Part shown: one piece after another, positions 1 through 7,417 of the stretch
How the letters are laid out: the number at the start of each line of letters is the position of its first letter
Position numbering within the stretch: the first letter of the stretch is position 1
Assembly (NCBI GenBank): GCA_020047775.1
Contig: JAIFNK010000079.1
Location: 1-11,354, forward strand
Length of the DNA: 11,354 nucleotides
Origin: Akkermansia sp.
GTDB taxonomy: Bacteria > Verrucomicrobiota > Verrucomicrobiia > Verrucomicrobiales > Akkermansiaceae
Direction: 5' to 3'
Made by a program: the position numbers and the translations under genes
The notes under the pieces: generated by a model
Databases searched by the model: none
The model's input: the letters and a program-made list of their open reading frames with translations, nothing else
What the model was told of the DNA's origin: nothing

Positions 1-82
1 AAATGATCCGTGGGGAATCTGAAATGTCCCGGGCGATCCCCTCGTAAGGCGCTCCAGAAATTTCCAGCCTGCCGCACCCTTC

Positions 83-3082
83 ATGAAACCCACTTCGTTC
101 TGCCTCGGCCTCGGCCTCGCCACGCTTCCGCTTCACGCCGATCCGCAGTGGGTCTGGGTCAACAAGGCGGCCAAAGATGGCGAAACGGCCACCTTCCGCA
201 AAACCTTCAACCTCACCGGCCCGGTCAAATCCGCCAAAATCGACTTCACCTGCGACAACGGAGCCACCGTCTTCATCAACGGCCGGAAGGTCGCGGAAAA
301 CACCAACTGGGACCAGCCCACCAGCACCAAGCTCAAGGAATTCCTCAAACCCGGCGAAAACGAAATCCGCATCGATGCCCGGAACAACGGCTCCGTCGCC
401 GGCCTCGTCGCAGTCATCGCCATCCGCCTCGTCGGCGGCGGGGAAACCCTCGTCGAAACCGGCCCGGACTGGCTCGTCTCCCCGACCGGCAGCACCGATT
501 CCAAACCCGCGGTCGTCGTCGGCAAATACGGCGACGGTCCCTGGGGAAAAGCGCTCATCGCCAAAACCAGCGACGCCGGCGCATCGGCAGACGCCACCCA
601 GATCCAAGTCCCGCCCGGTTTCAAGGCGGAGCGGCTTTACAGCGTGCCGAAGGAAAAGGAAGGCTCGTGGGTCGCCCTCACCGAGGATCCGAAAGGCCGG
701 CTGCTAACCGCCGATCAATACGGCGGGATCTATCGGGTGACCGTGCCCGCCAGCGGCTCGGATGCCGAGACCAAGGTCGAGTCGCTGACCCTGCCAAAAG
801 GCCCCAAAGGCGAAACCATCGGTGGCGCGCACGGCTTGCTCTACGCGTTCGACAGCCTCTATCTGATGAACAACGAGCTCCAGGGCAAAGGTCTCTGGCG
901 CTTGAAGGACACCAACGGCGACGACCAATTCGACAAGGCCGACTTCCTCATTCCGCTCGGCGGCGGCGGCGGCGGCGAACACGGCGTCCACAGCCTGGTG
1001 CTTTCCCCGGATGGAAAATCCATTTTCTTCGTCAACGGCAACCACACCGCGGTCCCGAAAGACCTCGCCGCCAACCGCATGGTCGCCACCGGCGAGGACC
1101 ACCTCGTCCCCCGGATGTGGGATCCTAACGGCCACGCCAAAGGCATCCTCGCCCCCGGCGGCTACATTTGCAAAACCGATCCCGACGGCAAAAACACCGT
1201 GCTCTTCGCTGGCGGCTTCCGCAACCAGTACGACATCTCCTTCGATGCTAACGGCGAGCTGTTCGCCTTCGACTCCGACATGGAATGGGACATGGGCACC
1301 CCGTGGTACATGCCCACCCGCATCAACCACGTCGTCACCGGCGGCGACTATGGCTGGCGTTCCGGTTCCGGCCGCTGGCCCGCGTATTATGCCGATTCCC
1401 TGCCCGCCACCGTCGATGTCGGCCCGGGCTCGCCCACCGGATCGGTCTTCGGCACCGGCGCGAAATTCCCTGCGAAATACCAGCGCGCCCTCTTCGCCCT
1501 CGACTGGACCTTCGGCACCATGTGGGCCATCCACAACGAACCGGACGGAGCCAGTTTCAAATCCGTCAAAGAGGAATTCGTCGCCGGCAAGCCGATGCCC
1601 TTCACCGATGCCATCATCAGCAAAAAGGACGGAGCCATGTATTTCACCACCGGCGGACGCCGCAGCCAGGCCGCGCTCTATCGGGTGGCCTACACCGGCA
1701 GCGAGTCCACGGCTCCGGCCTCCCCTACCCCGCCGACCGCCGAGGCGAAACTCCGCCATCTGTTGGAGTCAGACACGCCGGAAGCCCTCGCCCAGGCGTG
1801 GCCCAACCTGTCCAACAAGGACCGCTTCCTGCGTTTCGCCGCCCGCACCGCCATCGAGCGCCAGCCGGTGGCAAAATGGGCGGACAAAGCCCTCGCCGAG
1901 ACCGATCCGCAAGCCTCCATCGAGGCGCTCATCGCCCTCGCCCGCCTCGGCGACAAATCGCTCCAGCCGAAAATCATCGTCGCGCTCGGACGTCTCGACT
2001 TCGCCAAGCTTCCGAAAAACCTGCAGCTTCCCTACCTGCGCGCCTGGCAGCTCGCCTTCATCCGCATGGGCAAGCCAGCCCCTGAAATCTGCCAGAAAAT
2101 CGCCGCGCGCCTTGACCCGCAGTTCCCGAACTCCGACGCCCTCGTCAACCGCGAACTCGCCTCGCTGCTCGTCTTCCTCGACTCCCCCACCCTCGTCGGG
2201 AAACTCGTGCCGCAGCTTGCCACCGTCAGCGATTCCGACATCACCATCGCCACCGCCGCCGTGCTGGCCCGCAACGACCGCTACTCGAAGGCTGTCGAAG
2301 GCATGCAGGGGAACCGCCCTAACCGCCAGGCGATCTTCTACGCCAACGTCCTGCGCGAAGCCCGCGCCGGCTGGACTCCGGAGCTACGCAAAACCTATTT
2401 CATCTGGTTCCCCACCACCGCATCGTGGAGCGGCGGCAACAGCTTCCGCAAATTCCTCGATAACATCCGGAACTTCGCCCTCGCCAACTGCGTCACCGAT
2501 GAAGCCGAGCGCGCCGCCCTCAAGACGCTTGCCGAGACCGTCATCCCCACCGAAGTGACACCCGTGGTTTCACCGAAAGGCCCCGGCAAAACCTACACCA
2601 CCGACGAGATCGTCGCCCTCGCCGAGACTGGCCTGAAGAAGCGCAACTTCGAGCAAGGCAAAGCCATGTTCTCCGCCGTGCTCTGCATCCAATGCCACCA
2701 CTTCGGCAGCCGTGGCGGCAACACCGGCCCCGACCTAACCGGCTCTGGCAACCGCTACACCATCCGCGACCTCACCGAGAACATCACCGAGCCGTCCAAG
2801 GTCATCAGCGACCAATACCCGAGCGAAGTCATCACCCTCAAAAACGGCCAGACCGTCGTCGGCCGCGTGGTCGTGGAGGAAAACAACACGCTCTTCGTCA
2901 TGACCAGCGCCTTCGCCCCGAACGCCCTAACACCCGTCGCCGATGCCGACATCACCGCCCGCAAGCCGCACGACGTCTCGATGATGCCGCCCGGCCTGCT
3001 CAACGCGCTCAACCCGGACGAGCTGCTCGACCTCTACGCCTACATCCTCTCCGGCGGAAATCCCAAGGACCCGCGGTTCTGA
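83..3082 (+). CDS. Exported PVC-type dehydrogenase-like beta-propeller with C-terminal heme c domain
   Basis: A 999-residue protein, probably periplasmic or surface-attached. Residues 1-19 look like a signal peptide (hydrophobic FCLGLGLATLPLHA, cleavage before DPQW). Residues ~20-118 read as a galactose-binding-like jelly roll (FINGRKV, GENEIRIDA). Residues ~177-540 resemble the 'putative membrane-bound dehydrogenase' propeller of Pirellula/Verrucomicrobium type (TIGR02604-like): PPGFKAERLYSV, GGEHGVHSLVLSPDG, GELFAFDSDMEWDMGTPWY. Residues ~550-850 are helical and HEAT-like. The end is a heme-binding domain (TIGR02603-like) with CIQCH at C868/C871/H872, then GPDLTGSG and LKNGQTVVGRV; M967 or M968 could be the distal heme ligand. 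The likely role is oxidation of a sugar or similar substrate with electrons passed to the heme; the substrate is unknown. An odd point is the six-glycine run at residues 293-298. The ATG at 83 is chosen because the signal peptide follows at once; no Shine-Dalgarno is visible. Confidence 0.9.
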   Translation: MKPTSFCLGLGLATLPLHADPQWVWVNKAAKDGETATFRKTFNLTGPVKSAKIDFTCDNGATVFINGRKVAENTNWDQPTSTKLKEFLKPGENEIRIDARNNGSVAGLVAVIAIRLVGGGETLVETGPDWLVSPTGSTDSKPAVVVGKYGDGPWGKALIAKTSDAGASADATQIQVPPGFKAERLYSVPKEKEGSWVALTEDPKGRLLTADQYGGIYRVTVPASGSDAETKVESLTLPKGPKGETIGGAHGLLYAFDSLYLMNNELQGKGLWRLKDTNGDDQFDKADFLIPLGGGGGGEHGVHSLVLSPDGKSIFFVNGNHTAVPKDLAANRMVATGEDHLVPRMWDPNGHAKGILAPGGYICKTDPDGKNTVLFAGGFRNQYDISFDANGELFAFDSDMEWDMGTPWYMPTRINHVVTGGDYGWRSGSGRWPAYYADSLPATVDVGPGSPTGSVFGTGAKFPAKYQRALFALDWTFGTMWAIHNEPDGASFKSVKEEFVAGKPMPFTDAIISKKDGAMYFTTGGRRSQAALYRVAYTGSESTAPASPTPPTAEAKLRHLLESDTPEALAQAWPNLSNKDRFLRFAARTAIERQPVAKWADKALAETDPQASIEALIALARLGDKSLQPKIIVALGRLDFAKLPKNLQLPYLRAWQLAFIRMGKPAPEICQKIAARLDPQFPNSDALVNRELASLLVFLDSPTLVGKLVPQLATVSDSDITIATAAVLARNDRYSKAVEGMQGNRPNRQAIFYANVLREARAGWTPELRKTYFIWFPTTASWSGGNSFRKFLDNIRNFALANCVTDEAERAALKTLAETVIPTEVTPVVSPKGPGKTYTTDEIVALAETGLKKRNFEQGKAMFSAVLCIQCHHFGSRGGNTGPDLTGSGNRYTIRDLTENITEPSKVISDQYPSEVITLKNGQTVVGRVVVEENNTLFVMTSAFAPNALTPVADADITARKPHDVSMMPPGLLNALNPDELLDLYAYILSGGNPKDPRF
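959..976 (+). repeat. (GGC)6 trinucleotide tract inside the propeller gene
   Basis: Six perfect GGC units in frame encode glycines 293-298, just before the conserved EHGVHS stretch of the propeller. Family members normally show only one or two glycines here (from memory), so most of the tract is extra. Tracts of this kind can change length by slippage without breaking the frame. Confidence 0.8.
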
Positions 3083-3110
3083 CCGGCGACGGTCTTCAGG
3101 AATGGAGCTG

Positions 3111-3128
3111 CGACAAAATTTGGTGTCG
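3111..3128. other. Inverted repeat CGACA-N8-TGTCG between the heme protein gene and the OCD-like gene
   Basis: The arms CGACA (3111-3115) and TGTCG (3124-3128) flank an A/T-rich 8-base spacer containing AAATTT. It lies 28 bp past the stop of the heme protein gene and 70 bp before the next start. The stem is too short, and there is no T-run, for a convincing intrinsic terminator; an operator for the downstream gene is possible. The rest of the 116-bp gap shows nothing clear. Confidence 0.35.
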
Positions 3129-3198
3129 GCTGCAACGGATTTGCGCTGGCTTTCCATGAGGCGGTGATGCACCACACAGTCCTCAACATTTCCAACTC

Positions 3199-4140
3199 AT
3201 GAAAGTCATCACCGCCGAACAAGTCCACGCCGCTCTCAGTTATCCAGCCCTCATCGATGCGCTCGGGGAAGCTTATGCGGGCGAGTTCAAGATGCCGCCG
3301 CGGCAGGTCTTCCTGCTGGATGACGACGAGGCCAACCACGAAGCCTTCGCCGTGCTTCCCTCGTGGGGCAGCGAGTTCATCGGCGTCAAGGCCTTCACTT
3401 ATTTCCCCACCGCCACGGCTCCTTACAAATCGCTCTATTCCCAAATCCTGTTGTTTGACCGGGCGCACGGCGCGCCCCTCGCGCTGGTGGATGGCACGAC
3501 GGTGACCTTCTGGCGCACCGCCGGCATCTCGGGGCTCGCCACCCGTTTGCTGTCCCGCGAGGATTCGGCGACGATGTTGGTTTTAGGAACCGGAAACCTC
3601 GCGAACTATATCATCCGCGCCAATGCCAGCGTGCGCCCGCTCAAGAAGATCATGGTCTGGGGACGCAGCCGCGAAAAGGCCGGGATGGTCTGTGCTGCGG
3701 CACGCGCGCAGTTGCCCCACATCGAATTCACCGCCGTTGAAGACCGCGAGGCGGCCTGCGCGCAGGCGGACATCGTCGTGTGCGCCACCGGCTCGCACGA
3801 ACCGTTAGTGCACGGCGACTGGATCAAACCCGGCACCCACACCGACTTCATCGGCAACCACCATGCGGTCAAGCGCGAGTGCGATACGGCATTGATCACC
3901 AAGTCCAGGGTGTATGTGGACAGTTATGTCAATGCGATGAAGGAGGCCGGGGAAATCCTCATGCCCGTCAGCGAGGGTGTTTTCAGCAAAGAAGACATCG
4001 TCGCCGAACTTGCCGGAATGTGCAATGGCAGCGCCCCGTTGCGGCAAAGTGATGACGAGATCACCCTGTTCAAATCCATCGGCATGGCCCTGAGCGACCT
4101 GGTGGGCGCGGGGCTCGTTTACAAAACAGCGGTCGGCTAA
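3199..4140 (+). CDS. Ornithine cyclodeaminase/mu-crystallin family protein (probable NAD(P)H-dependent imine reductase)
   Basis: A 313-residue cytoplasmic protein of usual length for the family. The substrate-binding half carries GVKAFTYFP (K64, matching the family's carboxylate-binding lysine) and FWRTAGISGLA (R106). The Rossmann half has VLGTGNLA (residues 128-135), VWGRSREKA, DIVVCATGSHEP and KPGTHTDFIGN (210-220). Known members include ornithine cyclodeaminase, alanine dehydrogenase, ketimine reductase and delta1-pyrroline-2-carboxylate reductase (LhpI). The position of the catalytic Asp of true ornithine cyclodeaminase appears to be taken by N220-H221-H222, which favours a reductase. The next gene, a convergent DapA-family protein 7 bp away, suggests proline or hydroxyproline catabolism, but this is inference. 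The start ATG follows CCAACTC with no Shine-Dalgarno; MKVITAEQVH is a typical family N terminus. Confidence 0.88.
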   Translation: MKVITAEQVHAALSYPALIDALGEAYAGEFKMPPRQVFLLDDDEANHEAFAVLPSWGSEFIGVKAFTYFPTATAPYKSLYSQILLFDRAHGAPLALVDGTTVTFWRTAGISGLATRLLSREDSATMLVLGTGNLANYIIRANASVRPLKKIMVWGRSREKAGMVCAAARAQLPHIEFTAVEDREAACAQADIVVCATGSHEPLVHGDWIKPGTHTDFIGNHHAVKRECDTALITKSRVYVDSYVNAMKEAGEILMPVSEGVFSKEDIVAELAGMCNGSAPLRQSDDEITLFKSIGMALSDLVGAGLVYKTAVG

Positions 4141-4147
4141 CAGCAAA

Positions 4148-5047
4148 TCACGCCGGACGCGTGGCGGCGGACTCGCGGATGATTTTCAGCGCCGCCTCTC
4201 TCTGCTCACCGGCGAGCGGCAGGCGCGGGGCGCGGACGGTTTCCGTGCCATAGCCCATTTCCGCGCAGGCGAGCTTGATGTATTGCACCAGCTTCGGATC
4301 GGAGTCGAAGTGCAGCATGGGCATATACCAGCGGTAGATTTCCAACCCGCGTTTCCAGTCCTCCGCCACGGCGGCGTCCCACATCAGGCGGTTTTCCCGT
4401 GGGAACGCATCGACGAGCCCCGAGATCCAACCGGTGCAGCCGAGCATGATGCTCTCCAACGCGACGTCATCAAGGCCGGAGAAAATGAGATACCGGTCAC
4501 CGAGCTTGTTGAACAAATCGGTGATGCGCCGCGTGTCGCCGGCGGCTTCCTTGATGCAGACGATGTTCTCCACATCCGCCAGATCCTCGAACATTTCCGG
4601 CGTGATGTCCACCCGGTAAACCGGTGGATTGTTATAGCACATGATCGGCAGGTCGGTGGCGGCCGCCACGGTGCGGAAGTGATTCACCGTCTCGCACCGG
4701 TCAGACTTGTATACCATGCCGGGCATCACCATGAGGCCGTCCACGCCCGCACTGGCGGCGGCCTTCGCGGTCTCGCAGGCGTTTGCGGTGGTGAACTCGG
4801 CGACGCCGGTAATCAACGGCACCTGGTCCTTGCAAACTTCTTTGGTAGCCCTGAGCACCTTCACTTTCTCATCGAGGGAAAGCGAGCAGTTCTCACCGAT
4901 GGTCCCGAGCATGACCAACCCGTGGATGCCCTCGGCCAGCAGCGCCTCAACGTGTCTTTGGGTCGACGGCAGATCGAGCGTGAAATCGTCGTGGAACTGG
5001 GTGGGAACGGCAGGATAAACGCCGTGCCAATCGACTTTAAGGGGCAT
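4148..5047 (-). CDS. DapA-family aldolase/deaminase, possibly 1-pyrroline-4-hydroxy-2-carboxylate deaminase
   Basis: A 299-residue (beta/alpha)8-barrel class I lyase. Visible active-site residues are Schiff-base lysine K166 (CIKEAAGD), tyrosine Y138 (MCYNNPPVY) and the GTIGEN loop (48-53). It is unlikely to be true dihydrodipicolinate synthase: the second Thr of GTTGE is isoleucine (I50), and the Arg expected five residues after the Tyr is V143. The stretches YRVDITPEMF, DTRRITDLFN, GDRYLIFSGLDD and EIYRWYMPMLH recall hydroxyproline-pathway deaminases, which turn 1-pyrroline-4-hydroxy-2-carboxylate into 2-oxoglutarate semialdehyde; this is from memory. Other options are KDG- or sialate-type aldolases. 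The start at 5047 was chosen because MPLKVDWHGVYPAVPT is the normal family N terminus; the frame stays open 78 codons further upstream, but that stretch looks non-coding. Epimerase, dehydrogenase and semialdehyde dehydrogenase genes of the pathway are not in the window. Confidence 0.88.
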   Translation of the reverse strand: MPLKVDWHGVYPAVPTQFHDDFTLDLPSTQRHVEALLAEGIHGLVMLGTIGENCSLSLDEKVKVLRATKEVCKDQVPLITGVAEFTTANACETAKAAASAGVDGLMVMPGMVYKSDRCETVNHFRTVAAATDLPIMCYNNPPVYRVDITPEMFEDLADVENIVCIKEAAGDTRRITDLFNKLGDRYLIFSGLDDVALESIMLGCTGWISGLVDAFPRENRLMWDAAVAEDWKRGLEIYRWYMPMLHFDSDPKLVQYIKLACAEMGYGTETVRAPRLPLAGEQREAALKIIRESAATRPA

Positions 5048-5081
5048 GAGTTGATGGATTGTGGATGATTTCCGGTTTTTG

Positions 5082-5142
5082 GGGTCCGCCAGACGCGCTG
5101 CGGTCAGCGTACGCGCCCGATGCGCCTTGATCCGGCGGACCC
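5082..5142. repeat. 9-bp inverted repeat GGGTCCGCC / GGCGGACCC
   Basis: The perfect arms 5082-5090 and 5134-5142 enclose 43 bases that contain a smaller stem (CGCTG, loop CGGT, CAGCG at 5096-5109). It lies 35 bp upstream of the DapA-family start and would be in its leader RNA if transcription begins beyond 5142. No U-tract follows on either strand, so it is not an obvious terminator. Attenuator, sRNA or operator are all possible. Confidence 0.5.
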
Positions 5143-5143
5143 A

Positions 5144-5160
5144 ATCCCGGGCGCCGGGAT
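5144..5160. repeat. Strong hairpin ATCCCGG-GCG-CCGGGAT
   Basis: A 7-bp perfect stem with a 3-base loop, starting one base after the larger inverted repeat ends. It is GC-rich and would be stable in RNA on either strand. No T-run follows, so intrinsic termination is not supported. Confidence 0.55.
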
Positions 5161-5450
5161 GGGGCCATGAAGCCATCAAGGTGTCAATGGCGTTCGTTCC
5201 GCGCGGATCCGCGGGGTCCGGGCATTCCGCCGCAAACCATCCGCCATCAGAGTGATGAGGAACCCACCCTCGGCGCCCCAATCTTCCAACGCCTCTTCGC
5301 CGCCCGTGAAAAGGAGTTCCCGCGGGAATGGATCACCCGCCCGGCCGCAGGTTCCAGGATTGTGACAAAATCGCCCCACAAATCAATTGCACCGGGCGGC
5401 GGAAGATTCTGTTGGATCGCATGGCCTGTGATCCTTCCTTCCAAACCATC

Positions 5451-7409
5451 ATGAAAATCGACATTGTGACGGACACCTACGTTCCCGATGTGAACGGGGT
5501 AGCCATGACCTTGGGACGCCTTACCGAGGGACTGCGGCGGCGGGGACACCGTGTCCATGTGATTCACACGGGAATCTCGGCGAAGATTGGTGAAACCTGC
5601 GTCGCCGCCGTCCCCCTCCCCGGCTACAAGGAGGTGCGGATCGGTTTGCCAAAACCTTTCGAACTCAAAGCCCGCTGGGCAAAGCGCCGCCCGGACGCGA
5701 TCTATGTGGCCACGGAAAGCCCGCTCGGGAAATCCGCGATCAAGGCGGCCAAGGCGCTGGGCATCCCGGTGGCCTCGGGGTTTCACACGAATTTCCACCA
5801 ATACATGGAGCAATACGGGATGGGCGGATTCCACCCGATGGCGATGGCCTATCTGAAAAACTTCCATCAGCGCGCGGACTGCACGCTGACGCCCTCGCAG
5901 GACATGGTGGAACGGCTCGCCAACGTAGGATTTCAAAACGTCCATCTGCTAGGACGCGGCGTGGACACGGATTTGTTCGCCCCCGGGAAACGCTGTGAAT
6001 CCCTGCGCGCCCGCTGGGGTGCGCGGGCGGCGACACCTGTCGCCGTCATGGTCGGCCGGGTGGCGCCGGAGAAAAATTTCGAGTTGGCGATGAACACCTT
6101 CGAGCAAATGCGCAAGGTGTTCCCGGACGTGCAGTGCGTGGTGATCGGTGATGGACCCCTGCGTGAGAAACTCGCCCTGAAATTCCCATGGGTTCATTTC
6201 CCCGGAATCCAATCCGGTGAGGAACTCGCCAAACACTACGCCTCCGCCGACGTGCTGGTCTTTCCCAGCGAAACCGAAACCTTCGGTAACGTCCTGTTGG
6301 AGGCGATGGCCAGCGGTCTCGCCACGGTTAGCTATGATTACGCCGCCTCGGCGCTGCACGTGCGGGCGGGTGAGAACGGACTCAAGGCGGCCAAGGGTGA
6401 CTCGGCGGAATTCATCCGCCACGCGGTGCACGCCCTTTCATTGCGGATAGACGACCCACTGCGGGAAGCGGCCCGGGAAACAGCGGAATCCCTGGGATGG
6501 GATCAGGTGGTGGTGGAATTCGCGCGCAGGCTCTCCGGGATCTCCGGAGCCGTTGAGGAAATCCCGGCAGCCCGGCCGAAAAAATCCAAGCGCCCGAAAT
6601 TTTCCTGTCGCACGGTCTTCCTGTCGGACATCCATCTGGGCACACCTGATAGCAAGGCGGATGAAGTCGTGGAGTTCCTCAAACACATCAAATGCCGCAA
6701 GCTCGTCCTCAATGGCGACATCATCGACGGTTGGGCGCTGAGGCGCGGCGGCCGCTGGACATCGCGCCACAGCCGCGTGATCCGCAAGGTGATCAAGATG
6801 ACCGAGCAGGACGACACCGAGGTGATCTATCTGCGCGGAAACCATGATGAGATCCTCGAACGCTTTTTACCCATGGCCTTCGGCAGGATCCGCCTGACCA
6901 AGGAACACATCCACGCCACGGCTGCGGGAATGCGCTACCTCGTCGTGCACGGCGACGGCTTCGACAGCGTCTCCACCAACCACAAGTGGCTCGCCTCGCT
7001 CGGGGCGGTGGGCTATGATTTCCTGCTGCGGGTGAACCGCTTTTACAACCACTACCGGGCATGGCGCGGCAAGGAGTATTTCTCGCTCAGCAAGCGGGTG
7101 AAGGCCAAGGTCAAGTCCGCTGTTAGCTTTGTGGACCGCTACGAGGAGCTTCTCCAGGATCTGGCCCGCCACCGGAAATGCGATGGCATCATCTGCGGTC
7201 ACATCCACACACCCGAAGACAAACAGGTGGGCGCGATCCACTACCTCAACTCAGGCGACTGGGTGGAAAGCCTCACGGCCATCATCGAGCATCATGACGG
7301 CCGGATGGAACTGGTGCGCTATGCCAGTTTCATCGAGAGCCTGAGGCGTGACGCCCCGCCGGAACCACAGTCCGATCAGGCATCGCTGCAATCCGCGTGC
7401 ATGATCTGA
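5451..7409 (+). CDS. Fusion: GT4-type glycosyltransferase + LpxH-like metallophosphoesterase
   Basis: A 652-residue two-enzyme protein. Residues 1-~365 form a GT-B fold glycosyltransferase like MgtA/PimB mannosyl- or glucosyltransferases: DTYVPDVNGV (8-17), GFHTNFH (110-116), GRVAPEKN (202-209) and the E-x7-E motif at E276/E284 within ETFGNVLLEAMASG. A basic linker (~369-386, with PKKSKRPK) leads to a calcineurin-like phosphoesterase (~387-630) with the full metal-ligand set: SDIHLG (D393, H395), NGDIID (D423), GNHDE (N464), HGD (H500) and GHIH (H584, H586). This half resembles UDP-2,3-diacylglucosamine diphosphatase (COG2908), but has GNHD where, from memory, E. coli LpxH has GNRD, so the exact substrate is uncertain. 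A membrane glycolipid role is inferred. The ATG at 5451 is chosen because MKIDIVTDTYVPDVNG is the standard GT4 start; an in-frame upstream ATG at 5328 would add 41 unlike residues. The stop is 8 bp from the convergent neighbour. Confidence 0.9.
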   Translation: MKIDIVTDTYVPDVNGVAMTLGRLTEGLRRRGHRVHVIHTGISAKIGETCVAAVPLPGYKEVRIGLPKPFELKARWAKRRPDAIYVATESPLGKSAIKAAKALGIPVASGFHTNFHQYMEQYGMGGFHPMAMAYLKNFHQRADCTLTPSQDMVERLANVGFQNVHLLGRGVDTDLFAPGKRCESLRARWGARAATPVAVMVGRVAPEKNFELAMNTFEQMRKVFPDVQCVVIGDGPLREKLALKFPWVHFPGIQSGEELAKHYASADVLVFPSETETFGNVLLEAMASGLATVSYDYAASALHVRAGENGLKAAKGDSAEFIRHAVHALSLRIDDPLREAARETAESLGWDQVVVEFARRLSGISGAVEEIPAARPKKSKRPKFSCRTVFLSDIHLGTPDSKADEVVEFLKHIKCRKLVLNGDIIDGWALRRGGRWTSRHSRVIRKVIKMTEQDDTEVIYLRGNHDEILERFLPMAFGRIRLTKEHIHATAAGMRYLVVHGDGFDSVSTNHKWLASLGAVGYDFLLRVNRFYNHYRAWRGKEYFSLSKRVKAKVKSAVSFVDRYEELLQDLARHRKCDGIICGHIHTPEDKQVGAIHYLNSGDWVESLTAIIEHHDGRMELVRYASFIESLRRDAPPEPQSDQASLQSACMI

Positions 7410-7417
7410 GCGGACGC

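Larger units (their letters stand above)
5048..5450. other. 403-bp divergent intergenic region, no supported gene, several inverted repeats
   Basis: This region separates the minus-strand DapA-family gene from the plus-strand glycosyltransferase fusion and should hold both promoters, though no clear -35/-10 pair can be named. Short open frames run through it on both strands, including the upstream extensions of both neighbours, but their predicted peptides are Arg/Pro-rich and resemble no family. Visible structure: a 9-bp inverted repeat (5082-5090/5134-5142), a small stem CGCTG-CGGT-CAGCG (5096-5109), a strong hairpin (5144-5160), and TTGTG (5360-5364) facing CACAA (5377-5381) about 70 bp before the fusion gene. 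Confidence 0.6.

Noticed and set aside
12..41. GGGGA / TCCCC pair near the window start
   Set aside because: Only a 5-bp stem with a long loop and no T-run; too weak to call a terminator of an upstream gene.
704..1759. 351-codon open frame on the minus strand
   Set aside because: It lies wholly inside the heme protein gene; the peptide is Gly/Ala/Val-rich with no family signature and is a by-product of GC-rich codon use on the other strand.
1011..2558. 515-codon open frame on the plus strand in a second frame of the heme protein gene
   Set aside because: The peptide is almost entirely Ser, Pro, Arg and Ala, typical of an out-of-frame GC-rich reading; the overlapping frame has clear domains.
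4283..5068. 261-codon open frame on the plus strand opposite the DapA-like gene
   Set aside because: It is antisense to a gene with intact active-site motifs, and its peptide has no recognisable domain.
5048..5281. 78-codon upstream extension of the DapA-like frame
   Set aside because: The extension does not resemble any DapA-family N terminus, contains the inverted repeats, and the internal ATG at 5047 gives the normal family start.
5328..5450. 41-codon upstream extension of the glycosyltransferase frame
   Set aside because: GT4 enzymes start right at the MKIDIVTDTY strand; the added residues are not a signal peptide or known domain.
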